Shown here one piece after another: positions 53,478 through 63,769 of a DNA stretch of 64,000 nt. The notes under the pieces are model-generated. The model ran no database searches. It worked only from the letters and a program-made list of their open reading frames with translations, and was not told the origin of the DNA. Position numbers and translations under genes: made by a program. Each line of letters starts with the position of its first letter. Position 1 is the first letter of the stretch. The DNA comes from Aegilops tauschii subsp. strangulata (Eukaryota; Streptophyta; Magnoliopsida; Poales; Poaceae), in assembly GCF_002575655.3 (NCBI RefSeq), contig NC_053035.3:90235322-90299321 (forward strand). The letters are read 5' to 3'.

Positions 53478-53960
53478 GGTCTCGCCAAATAGCGCCTCGC
53501 TCGCTTTGTCGTCCTCTTTGTAGGCGGCCGCAACCTCCACCACCCGCATGCGGTACCGCCAGCGCGCGAGGCGGCTCTCGCGGGCAGAGCGGTACGACTC
53601 GAGCAGCGCGTCCTACTCCGCCCGCTCCGTGGTGATCTGCTCCTCCGCCTGCGGGTGCTCCTGGAGGAGATGGTGGTTGTAGGCGGCGGCGGCCTACGCC
53701 TCCCGGAACTACTCCTGATGCTTCTGCCTCACCGTGTCCATGTATTGGGCACGGACCTCGCCGATGGTTATGGTGCAATGCACCGGTGAGGATGGTGCGG
53801 AAGAGGGGGTTGGCGCCGGATCATCGACTACCACGTTCTCCATTGGGACGTCGTCATCCTCTGGCTGCCTGCCGGCCAGCCAGTCGGCAGCAATGGCTGC
53901 CATCTCCTTTTGGTCCATCATCTGCCCTTCCCGAGGAGCGCTGGAGCTTGAGGAAACCAT
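53478..53960 (-). pseudogene. Hypothetical protein (Ala/Glu-rich), decayed
   Basis: From ATG 53960 the minus strand reads MVSSSSSAPREGQMMDQKE, MAAIAADWLAGRQPEDDD and RAQYMDTVRQKHQE, then a TAG near 53709. Past it the same frame goes FREA, another TAG, then AAAYNHHLLQEHPQAEEQ and a further stop, then ARWRYRMRVVEVAAAY and FGETDDEAED. The stops are where Gln would fit, that is CAG to TAG. I have seen similar hypothetical proteins in Triticeae sequence but know no function. An Ala/Arg/Glu-rich helical protein is likely. Confidence 0.55.
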
Positions 53961-54107
53961 GGTGGGAGTGGTGTGGACAGGAGAAAGGGAACGGAGGCGG
54001 ATGACTGCGGCTATGGCCGGCGCAGCAGTTTATATAGCAATGGTGGGCGGCAGAGGGACGGACGGGTGGTGCCGGAATAGCCACCTCGGCAACCGTGTAT
54101 CATTAAT

Positions 54108-54725
54108 GTGGGTGGCAGATGGACGGACAGACGGCACTTGTGTCGTTTGAATGAGGAGCAATCGCCTGCACCGGGAAGCGGCACGGGCGGCGCTGACCAT
54201 ATCGGGCGGAAAGTGCGCGCGGGTGAGGGAGGCGGTCTGGGTGGGCCAGGGCAGTCAGACTCGTGCTTGGTAGCGGTCTGGTCCAGCAGCCAGACATGCT
54301 GGCTCGCCAGCGAGCTCGCCGAGCCGAACGACGACAATCAGACGATGGACGTGGCTTCCGACCAGGATCTGGCACCACAGCCCAAGCCGGTTCATGCCGT
54401 GTTCACCATAGAGTAGGTGCAGCCGCACTTCGACGCCCTAATGGCAGAAGAGCTACCCGCACAGGAGGACCTCAACGAGCACCGGCTCGCAGAAAGACGA
54501 ATCGCCGGCGAACAGGCGAATGACAATGCCATCGCGGACATGTGGCCATATGATCCTGGCTTCCTAAATGAGCAGTGGGCGCTGTATCAGACCATCCGTA
54601 GGACCCGCAAGGCCCTCTCCGTTGTCCTTCGAGTTGTTGCGCTCGTCGTGGCGCCGCCGTCTCGCGTTGTCAACATGGTCAACGAACATGAGGAATCAGG
54701 AGATGACTTTAATTTGAGAGGATGA
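54108..54725 (+). pseudogene. Hypothetical plus-strand frame with one nonsense codon
   Basis: One frame covers the whole span, broken only by TAG at 54414-54416. The first half has ELAEPNDDNQTMDVASDQDL and KPVHAVFTIE. The second has VQPHFDALMAEELPAQEDLN, EQANDNAIADMWPYDPGF and NEQWALYQTIRRTRKAL. Clustered acidic residues and a helical look are all that can be said; function unknown. It is divergent from, and in opposite orientation to, the preceding pseudogene. Confidence 0.45.
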
Positions 54726-55611
54726 CAGTGGGGACCCACCAGGGCCATAGCTGCACGTATGCAAGTGCCCCCTTATTATATACAACTTCTTTTTGCTTCC
54801 TCGTGGTTTCCTGACATCACAGTCCCGCACCATTGTCAACCTATATAGTCAATAAATGAGAGAATTGTACAAGGAGAGGCCGACAGCTGGGACCCAGCAG
54901 CTCAAACAGTATTTGTGTTTTTGAGGTGTCAGCAGAGTTTTTCTTGAGTGATGTTTTTGTTGTTGTTCAGATGAGCAAGGTATCAACTGGGCCGGCTGTG
55001 GCCCGTTTAGCCCAGGCCTTGAGGTATAGCTGGGCTAGCCCAGCCTAGATATTAATTTCATTCAAGCTAAAAATGGCTAGCCCAGCTATACTTTTTTTTT
55101 GAGGAATACCCAGCCCAGGTCAACTTGTTATTCCCCGCCCCGCTAGGCTACAAATCTTTCCTAGGAGGGATGCATTAGGCTTAACAAGAAAATGGGCATT
55201 AAGAAATAATAAATGGGATGTAATTATAAAAACTGGGCTGTAACTCTAAAAAATGCACCAAACAGGTAATTAGTTAAAAATTATATTATTTTTGGATTTT
55301 GAAAATTTTAGTTTCATTACTTGTTGCGCGCGCAATATTTCGTTGGATTTTTTCATAATATAAATTTATTTTGAAATTATATTTAAGCTGACTAGATATT
55401 TCGGGATAAAAATATTTTGGATCCCATCAAAATGTGGGAAATTTTATTGAATTACGTTCTGAGCGGTTGGTTGAAATTATTAATCGTTGTCCTAGGTAAA
55501 AAATGGGTTGTACTTTTAACAAACTATAAATGGGTTGTAGTAAATTCCATTAAAATTCAAAAATGGGTTGTACATTCTTAGAAATCGCAAATGGGATATA
55601 GGTTCTCTGCC
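54726..55611. other. AT-rich intergenic sequence with AAATGGGTTGTA repeats
   Basis: AAATGGGTTGTA occurs near 55502, 55528 and 55560, with a looser form at 55588. GGGCTAGCCCAGC palindromes lie at 55033-55085. No coding region; probably the interior of an unclassified DNA transposon. Confidence 0.5.
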
Positions 55612-55935
55612 ACACACTTGTGGGCCTACTAAGTTGACGCGTACGCAAGGCTTTGTCAACTTATAGTCAACACACGGTTCTATCAGCAGTGGCCGTTGGA
55701 TGTCCATCCAACGGATGTCGTGCTTCTTCTTCAATCTCGGATATTCTTGCTTCAGCCGCCCAAAAAATGATTCCTCCCCCTGACATCTGGGGAGCACCAT
55801 TTCGGAGGTTGACCTGTGGGCCTACTAAGTTGACACGTACCAAGGGCTTTGTCAACTTAGTCAATATAAACGATTCTAGATGTAGTGACCGTACGATGTC
55901 CATCCAATGGCCGTCGTGCTTCTACAACCTCTGGC
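55612..55935. repeat. Two-copy 195-bp duplication
   Basis: TGTGGGCCTACTAAGTTGAC opens units at 55619 and 55815. Both go on to GGCTTTGTCAACTTA, then CGATGTCCATCCAA or GGATGTCCATCCAA, and GTCGTGCTTCT. Confidence 0.8.
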
Positions 55936-56860
55936 CTTCTTGCTCCAGGCGCCCAAACCAACACCGGCCATGCCGCCTGCTCCTGCCTCCCGTGTCCGAC
56001 TGTGCTGCCACCGTTGGCCATGCCATCCCTCTATACTCACCCACACCTCCTGTTATTCTCCGGCGACGGCAGCCTCACACCGCAGCCGAAGTAGTCAACC
56101 CACGTACTCCCCTCCACATGGGCATCCACTGCCGCGTCTTCCCCGGCTCCGCGCCGTTCCCTTCCTAGGCCTCGCCGTCGTCCACCGCCTTGGTGCTCTT
56201 GGTGCGGCATGGTCAACGTGGTCAACGAAGGATAGCCATCAGAAGAGGACTTTAGGCGGTAAGGCTGACAGCTGGACCCACCAGCTACATCTTCGAACAC
56301 AAGGAAGTGCCTCCTTATTACTCGCAAAATAAAAATGATTCATCCCCCTGACAGCTGGGACCGACCAGCTATATCTTCGCACGCAAGGATGTGTGTCCTT
56401 ATCCTCCCTGACCGCTAGGACCCACCCGGTCAAAGCGTACGTAGCGTTGTCTGTCTGGTCGCGAACGTGTATGTACATACTAGTCGATCGGTCTCTCTAC
56501 AAGTATGAACCGCAACCGAGTAAGTAGTGGGACGTGTCGTTGTAGAGCGCCCGACATAGCAGTTCACGCAGTCCCGTCTAAGTCTTGTACATGTACGTAT
56601 AGTCACAGGGCAAAAAATACGGCCACATAAGTACATACGGGCGGGGTCTCGAGCGCGTACTCGCGCATATATACGGACGGCCAGGACTTGTGTACATGGA
56701 GAGGCAACGGACGGCAGCAATGACGTCTTGTTCATCGAGCAGCGAACCGGCTGGGTCGGAACGGAGAAACAACGTCTTGTTCATCGGGAGGCAACCGACT
56801 GGGTCAGAATGCGTCCTATTCAAGGGAGCCAACCATCTTGGACATAATAGCCGAAACGGG
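55936..56860. other. Unassigned sequence with an 83-bp duplication
   Basis: CTGACAGCTGG-ACC-ACCAGCTA at 56265 and 56348 opens two related units, with a third partial one at 56409. No gene; frames at 55653-56332 overlap in two phases and lack conserved features. Confidence 0.5.
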
Positions 56861-57235
56861 GTCTGGCGTACTACAGAACGGAGGAAACGGCCTTCTGTTC
56901 GACCGGCCACGGTCGAAATGGGATCATGTTCATCGGGAGTGGTCTGGCCTACCGCAAAACGGAGGAAACAGACTTGTGTTCGAGTGCCTACGGTCGAAAC
57001 GGGGTCCTGTTTATCGGCAGGGGTGTGGCGTACCGCAAAACGGAGGAAACGGAGTTGTGTTGGAGCGCCTATGGTCGAACTTGGGTCCTGTTCATCTACC
57101 GTCTACTGCCTCGCTCCAGCCTCCACGAGCTACTGTTCATCCATCGTCGGCCTCCTCCAGCCTCCACGGGCTACTGTTCATCCACGGCTATTGTTCATCC
57201 AGCCTCCACCGGCTGCTGTTCATAGAGCCTCCACG
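56861..57235. repeat. 81-bp minisatellite and adjoining 30-bp repeats
   Basis: Units start at 56861, 56942 and 57023 (GTCTGGCGTAC or near), each with CGGAGGAAACGG and ACGGTCGAA. Because 81 is a multiple of three, three plus frames stay open across it. From 57105 a CTCCACGGGCTACTGTTCATC unit repeats about four times. The overlapping frames are not evidence of a gene. Confidence 0.85.
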
Positions 57236-57240
57236 GGGTC

Positions 57241-57260
57241 CACTACAAGAAATATGTCAA
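57241..57260 (+). repeat. Terminal sequence of CACTA-3
   Basis: CACTACAAGAAATATGTCAA; the base triplet before it is GTC. A partner is needed to prove the end. Confidence 0.6.
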
Positions 57261-57430
57261 CTTGTGACCTTCTCTTAGTGACCCCAGCTGAATTGGTCGT
57301 AAATTCACGGCCATTTCGCTTGGAAGGGCTCAAACCCTGAAATTGCTTACACCAAATGGTCACAAAGCAGACAAGAGGCGCCAATGACCTTATTTCTACC
57401 TGATTACGACCAATATAAATGGTCATAAGG

Positions 57431-58225
57431 TTGTGAACGTGGATGCATTGGTACTTATTGCTATGACTAGCCGCCACCTCATCAGTTTTGCCTATGTGTC
57501 ATGTCCATGTGTCAATTTTTGCACTAGGTTGTGAAGCAACCTATATTTCTGTCATTCCCAAAATTCCCAAAAAAATTGGGCATTCTTTACTATCCAAATC
57601 ATTGCCTCATGACAATATTCAACTCCATTTGCCTGGTAAATCTTCCTCGGTAAATTTCCAAAGTTTTTGTTCAACTCGAACTATTTGTGAAGGAAGTACT
57701 AGCTAGGCATATCCTAATGAGCTCAATTTTTGCCACATCTTCTATATTCCCAAATCATTGCTCTCCACAAAATTTGAGCCCCATCTAACAATACATGTGA
57801 GTGTGGCTTCAACATTCATATTTCTGTCCAGTGTGGTACGTTGCAAAGCAAGTGACACCTAGGCTCCTCCATTTGAGCTGCAAATTTTCCAAGATAGTGT
57901 CCTTAGTGGATGATCATCCTCGGCCAAAACTCAGGCCCATTGGCCATGTGCATTTCTCATACCACTAATCAAACACTTGGGTGCTAATTCATGTTTAACC
58001 ATTGTTCGGTCTCCTCGTGAGATTCTTCTGCTGTTATTTTATTCCAAGCATCTACCTGGGGCGTGCCAAACCTACTAGACATGCCTAGGCTTCCCAAAAC
58101 GCATGGCAACGCCACGGTCACGCGGTGACCACGCGGCGGGCATGCGAGTATACGCGCTTTGGAGTTGGGGCCCTGGGCCCCCGTCCAAACCTCAATGTAT
58201 CACCACCAAACCATGTATTTATGCT
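57431..58225. other. CACTA-3 interior, no gene seen
   Basis: Mixed AT-rich sequence; no repeat beyond a few words and no supported frame. Confidence 0.45.
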
Positions 58226-59880
58226 TAAATAGATACTTATGTACCTAGAAATGATTTTGGAAAAAATAAATAGCAAACTATGAGGCAGCTACAGTTCAAA
58301 TTTGACCCGCTTCCTGCTGAATCGGCGGGAATTTGTCTTTTTCACTAGAGATGGATCGAAGATTTTGACACCCAACCATTTTGTCAATTGTGCATTAAAT
58401 ATGTCCTAGTATTTTAGAAAATTGATTTGGTCCAATTTTGCAACAAATATATGGTAGGTCCTTCGCAAAAAAAAACTCATTTCGGGCACTCAGAAAATGG
58501 AAAATGAATTTTCCGTGCAAAGAAAATGAAAACTCCCTTAGGAAACATTGTTTGGAATTCCAAGATGCACCCTTGTGCACAATATGAGATCATTTGAACA
58601 AACTATTCCATGAATGTGGCCATAAGATTGATCATTTGGCTTGAAAGCCATGAATCTTCACGCATGATAGCTCATTTCTGAGAACACTTTTTTGAAATAA
58701 TTGTCGTATTACAAGTTTATTATTTTTCCTGGAAACTTGGTCACATATGATGACACAATGCGAAGGTTTTCCAATTTTTTTTTAATTTTTTATGCCCGTT
58801 TCAAAATGCGGTCAAAACGGCTGGCTTGACCGTTCCTAGCTAGTGGTTGAATCTTGGAAAACTTTTGATGTTTCTCTGATTAAATAGATACTTATTTACA
58901 TAGAAATGATTTTTGGAAAAAAAAAGAGAAAACTATGAGGCAGCTGCAGTTCAAATTTGACCCGCTTCCTACTGAATCGGCAGAAACTTGTCTTTTTCAC
59001 AAGAGGTGGGTCAAAGCTTTTGACACCCAACCATTTGGTCAATTGTGCATTAAATATGGCCTAGTATTTTATAAAATTGATTAGGTCCAATTTTGCAACA
59101 AATATATGGTAGGTCCTTCACAAAAAAACTCATTTCGAGCACTCAAAAAATAGAAAATGAAAACTCCCTTAGGAAACATTGTTTGGAATTCCAAGATGCA
59201 CCCTTGTGCACAATATGAGATCATTTGAACAAACTATGCCATGAATGTGTCCATAAGATTGATCATTTGGCTTGAAAGCCATGAATCTTCACGCACGATA
59301 GCTCATTTCTGAGAACACTTTTTTGAAATAATTACCGTATTACAAGTTTATTATTTTTCCTGGAAACTTGATCACATATAATGACACAATGCGAAGGTTT
59401 TCCAATTTTTTGATTTTTTTGAATTTTTTATGCTTGTTTCAAAATGCGGTCAAAACGGCGGGCATGACCGTTCATGGCTAGTGGTTGAATCTTGGAAACC
59501 TTTTGGTGTTTCTCTGATTAAATAGATACTTTTGTATATAAAAATGATTTTTGGGAAAAATAAATAGCAAACTATGCGGCAACTGCAGTTTAAATTGGAC
59601 CCGCTTCCACCTGAATCGGCAGAAATTTGTCTTTTTCACGAGAGGTGGATAAAAGCTTTTGACACCCTACCATTTGGTTAATTGTGAATTAAATATGGTC
59701 TAGTATTTTAGAAAATTAATTTGGTCCAATTTTGCAACAATTATTTGGTAGGTTCCTCACAAAAAACCGCATTTTAGGCATTCGAAAAATGGAAAATGAT
59801 TTTTTCGTGCAAAGAAAATGAAAAATTCCTTAGTCAACATTGTTTGTCATTCAAGGTACAAACTTGTGCACAATGTGAGA
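58226..59880. repeat. Tandem repeat of about 650 bp, 2.5 copies
   Basis: Units begin TAAATAGATACTT at 58226, 58881 and 59519, spacing 655 and 638. All contain AAATTTGACCCGCTTCC-like words, TTGACACCCAACCATTT, and CACCCTTGTGCACAATATGA or the third unit's variant. By eye the first two are about 92 percent alike, the third less and shorter. Confidence 0.9.
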
Positions 59881-59989
59881 CCTTTTTTTTTAATTTTTCA
59901 TGTGTAAAAGTAGAAGAAAAACAAAAGAAAATACACAAATCACATATACTCTATTCCCATTGGTGGAGTTGGTTTGACACGGATTGATG

Positions 59990-60542
59990 ACATGGCGCCC
60001 ATCCATCCATCCATCATCCCACATCCATCCATCCATTTATCTATAGAGCACAAAAAAGAAAATGAAAAGGGGAAACCCCACAGACCCACCCACCCCGATC
60101 CATCCCTCCCACACCCCCTCTCGTCTCCCACCCACCCCCGATCCCATCCCTCCCAAACCCTAACCCGCACCCGCACTCCTCCTTCCTCGGCTCCTCGCCG
60201 CCGCCACCTCCTCCCCGTCCCGCAGCAGCGCCCACCGCGTCACCTGCCGGCCGCCCTTGCGGGTGGCCGCGTCTGCGGCGACGACGGAGGCCGCGATCGG
60301 TCGTCTCCCTATCCGCCTCTCTCCCTAACGCCAGACCCAATCCGCCGCCGTCCTCTTCTCAAGTCGCACCGCGACCTCCAACCTCATCGCCGGCAGCCCC
60401 TCCCCTTTCCTCCTAGATCGACTCGAGCTGCTCATGTCGTGGCCAGATCTGGCAGGAATTCCCTCCCTCCCACCTCGCTCCGCATCCCGATCCAGATGCA
60501 CACATTGACAGAGCTTTTGGCAGCTCCTGCTCAGCTGCTCCC
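59990..60542 (+). other. 5'UTR-like leader of the chimeric unit
   Basis: (CATC)n words at 60000-60035, then C-rich sequence with AAACCCTAACCC at 60154 and GCCGCCGCC. This is how grass housekeeping-gene leaders look. The long frame 59974-60612 is Pro/His/Arg-rich and unsupported. It may be the leader of one of the captured genes. Confidence 0.45.
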
Positions 60543-60657
60543 ATGGGCCTCTGTCTGTCCGTGGCCTACGCCCACCGCCGGGCCGTGCAGCACGACGACA
60601 CCGTCGACGTGATGGTGTGTCGCAGCGGCTCCAACTACTAAGGGATGGATGGATGTA

Positions 60658-60999
60658 GGCGGGCACATCAACCCGGCGGTGACCTTCGGGCTGTTCCTGG
60701 CGAGATCATCGGCACCTTCTTCCTCGTCTACACCATCTTCTCCGCCACCGACGCCAAGAGGAACGCCAGGGACTCCCACGTTCCCGTGAGTACCATCACC
60801 GCCGTTCTTCCCCCTATTGAATCTCCTTACTGTGTGTGCTTAATGGTGTGTGGAACGTCAACAGATCCTTGCCCCGCTGCCAATCAGGTTCGTCGTGTTC
60901 CTGGTCCACCTGGCCACCATCCCCATCACCGGCATCAACTTGGCGAGGAGCCTCGGCGCGGCCATCATCTACAACAGGGAGCACACCTGGTCAGACCAC
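60658..60999 (+). pseudogene. PIP-type aquaporin fragment
   Basis: Exon part 60658-60785 reads [15 protein letters not shown], with the first NPA pore motif at 60670-60678. It jumps at about 60702 to [20 protein letters not shown] and ARDSHVP. The loop and helix between (about 60 residues in plasma-membrane intrinsic proteins) are deleted, and the frame shifts by one. Exon 60865-60999 reads [20 protein letters not shown], then [15 protein letters not shown]. The second NPA is altered to N-L-A and Thr-Gly is lost from the loop. Both introns are at the usual PIP positions (after HVP and after DH), so this came from a genomic copy. The third exon and the N-terminus are missing. It cannot form a water channel. 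Confidence 0.85.
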
Positions 61000-61809
61000 G
61001 TGAGTGAACTAAAACCGAAACTAAATCCTAACACCCGCCTTTTCCTTTGTCTGAACTTGAAAGCATGGCACTTGTTTTTTGCAGTAGTAGTAACTACGGG
61101 CATGTGGTAACTTTAAGTTGATGCAGGCGCATAACTACTCTAGCACACCTAATTAACTGATGTGTAATTGAGAAGCTTAATCTGGTGAACCGATGTGACA
61201 GTAGCAGCAATAATTGAACTAATGCTATATGTAGGCTTAACAAACTGAGCAAGGGAAACCATTATATCCCCTTGTTTTATGATTTAGCTTTTACTTCTTC
61301 TGGCCAAACATGTGCTTTAGCCTTTTGCCTTTTCTTATCAATAGTTTTTTTGCTTGTTTTTGAGCTACTGCCACTTTGAGCTGTTGTACATTATCTGGTG
61401 TACATTTTGTGGTCTAGAAACAAAATTACTAAGCAAGGTGAAGCCCTGAGCTTGACTTCATCGCTGTGCTCTATGTATATTTATTTACTGCTATAACATG
61501 GATATATATTCAGCTTTAATGTTAGTTGTAGCGCTAACACATCCATATGTGAAAAAAAGGGTTCAGACAGAACTATGCTTGCTAGTACTATCTCTCTAAA
61601 ACATGTGCAATTTGAATCCCAACAATCCAACCTGGTAATGGCAGATTTTGCCTTCTTAGAGTTGTATTGCGATTTAATTTAGTGCTACATGGTTTTAGAT
61701 TTCTTTGTTCACTTGAGCATTAAAACTAAGTAAGATGCGTATTTGACACATGGTATCGGCAAGGACAGAATGGCTTCTGATGTGTTGTGCTTATGTATTA
61801 TGATTGCAG
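61000..61809. other. Intron-like AT-rich sequence between captured fragments
   Basis: Starts at the GT donor after the aquaporin exon and ends at the AG (61808-61809) before the cysteine-rich fragment; no gene seen. Confidence 0.5.
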
Positions 61810-61990
61810 TTGCCGACCTCTTCCCGGGCTTCGCAACCAGCTTCCAGCAGGTCTACGCGCTGGCGCGTGCGACGTTTACTGCAGCAACTATGTCACCCAG
61901 CCCGTGCAGCGCGTCGCGGTCGAGTGCGGCGGCGCCCCCTCCGACCAGGTCTACCTCGACAAGTGCTACATTACCCCCACTATTTCATGA
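61810..61990 (+). pseudogene. DUF26 (Gnk2-like) cysteine-rich fragment
   Basis: After an AG acceptor the text reads VADLFPGFATSFQQVYALA in one frame. Past a small shift at about 61868 it continues CDVYCSNYVTQPVQRVAVEC and GGAPSDQVYLDKCYIT to a TGA at 61990. QVYALA, the spaced Cys and QVYLDKCYI fit the DUF26 (stress-antifungal) fold found in plasmodesmata-located proteins and Cys-rich receptor kinases. The first Cys of the C-x8-C-x2-C pattern is lost at the shift. A single short domain piece is left; no kinase or membrane segment follows. Confidence 0.55.
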
Positions 61991-62822
61991 ATGGTTCATT
62001 ACAGTAGTTCTTTCTGCAGTAATTTCAGTGTTTCATAGATTAAGATTACATATGTATGTTCATGAATGATGAGTAGTTTCAGTTATTTCCCAACTTGAAA
62101 GAAACCGGAATAGGCAGTAGTAGGACAATGAGTCATCCTGCACTAGTACAAGTACATGAACAAGTAGTATTATACGAGTTAGTGTTGATTTTCAAATTTG
62201 ATGCTCTCTAATGATTGCTCACGTGCCCTCAGGAATCTGTTATTCCTTTTTCATCATCAGGATGACAACAAGTCTTCTTAGTGGGATCAGACGGCACATT
62301 GCCGTTGCCAAAAACACTGTGATGTCGTTTCGCTTGTATGCCATGCTCTCGCACCAAATCCTGGTATATATATGCTGATCCCATGTTGAACCTGAGCTCA
62401 ATTATTTTGGGAAATACTGAGACATCAGATGGCCTATCATCATCTTTACGTAGTTTTTAGTTGACTTATCGTTATGTATAAGCAGCTCATCTGGCGGCAG
62501 TACTATTGGTTATTATTTATAAGAAGTCATACTGATCATGAAAAATATGCCACAGTAAACTTTGAAACAATACTGATAACAGTTTCACATAGTTGTGCCC
62601 CTTTATATTGCTTGCTCTCACTCAATAGGCACCATTTGTCCATTTCTGTTCCATATCTCTTACCCTGATGTTGAAAAAGTAATTAAGTCTTGAACTACTT
62701 GAATCATTGATGTGCTGTAAATCTATGCTCGGTTCTATATGCGAAGATAGACACTATCTTTGCTGCTTGTGTCTTGAATAAATAAATAAAATTATGTAAT
62801 GATGATCTGAAATGTCACACAG
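61991..62822. other. Intron-like or intergenic sequence, no gene seen
   Basis: AT-rich sequence ending at an AG acceptor (62821-62822). Frames are short and unsupported. Confidence 0.45.
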
Positions 62823-62985
62823 GTGACCATTTGTGATGTCGCCACCGTCATGCCGGTTGGAGGTGCTGCTGCTGCATCTGGCGGAGCTGCAGCTGCCGCC
62901 CCAAAGGGCAACCTTCATCAAACACAACCCCATAAAAGGGCCTCAAGGTTCTGTGCCCCATCGCCCCTCTTTCTAAATTACTGAA
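62823..62985 (+). pseudogene. Alanine-rich captured exon, possibly acidic ribosomal P-protein
   Basis: VTICDVATVMPVGGAAAASG and GAAAAAPKGNLHQTQPHKRA lead to a stop at 62983. The Gly-Gly-Ala4 and Ala5-Pro-Lys run looks like the hinge of 60S acidic ribosomal proteins P1/P2, but the conserved acidic tail is absent. Identity is weak. It follows a good AG acceptor. Confidence 0.3.
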
Positions 62986-63463
62986 ACGAAAATGGCTAGG
63001 CCTGATGTGCCTCTTGTATCTATTGCTCGATTTGTTATGATTTGATTCACCAAGAGTGATTCTTCTACAATCTTGTAGTATGGTTAAATGGAACAACGAG
63101 GGATGTTTCTAATTTGGTTATTGCTAGAATAATTCATCGACTTGAGATATGCTGGGATGTTTTGCCTGTCCTTACTGAAGAAGATAAGAAAGGAATTTAA
63201 TTGGATGGTCCCTTTCATCGTGCTTAATTATGTTCTGCTTGAGTTTACTGCCTTATTATGTTCTGCTTGAGTTGACACTATTTATGTCCAAACCTGGGTT
63301 TATACTCTTTGCTTGTTGTCATCACTCATTGGTTGGGCTGTTTACTTAATGTATTTGTTGTCCGATTGCTCCATCATATTTCTTGATGTACTTCTACATA
63401 TATATGTTGGTTGTAATCTGCTTGAACGATCCAAGTACTTGATATTCCATTCTGTTCTTGTAG

Positions 63464-63597
63464 GTGAATGGAGCTTGTGTTGTTGATAGAACACCGTTGA
63501 TGACTTCTTCCTATGTTGAAGAGCATGTTCCATGGTATCCAAGAGTAGCTAGCTTTAACTTGGCAGAGCGTTTTATTTTTCAATCGCAATATTTGTG
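63464..63597 (+). other. Possible last exon of the chimeric unit
   Basis: After TTCTTGTAG the frame reads VNGACVVDRTPLMTSSYVEE, then HVPWYPRVASFNLAERF, ending in TGA. No family is recognised. It precedes a poly(A) signal by about 140 bp. Confidence 0.35.
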
Positions 63598-63735
63598 ATT
63601 GTGTGGAATATTGTATGGTTATGTACGTGAAGTTTTAAGTTCCTGGGCATGCAATATTTGTAGGTTAAACTGGTTGTTGTGATGTGAACGAGTGTATGGA
63701 GTTTCACATGTTCTGTTCTGTACAGAATATATTGT

Positions 63736-63741
63736 AATAAA
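63736..63741 (+). terminator. Candidate poly(A) signal
   Basis: AATAAA is followed by a T/G-rich stretch (TTTTGGTTGTTATTTG), a normal plant polyadenylation context. It would end the chimeric transcript. Confidence 0.4.
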
Positions 63742-63769
63742 CCTATTTTGGTTGTTATTTGAAGATTTT

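Noticed and set aside
53039..53635. 198-codon plus-strand frame in the GC-rich repeat
   Set aside because: It is produced by the 57-bp tandem repeat and lies opposite the better supported minus-strand pseudogene.
59974..60612. 212-codon Pro/His/Arg-rich frame before the aquaporin piece
   Set aside because: Composition and AAACCCTAACCC context indicate a leader, and no domain is visible.
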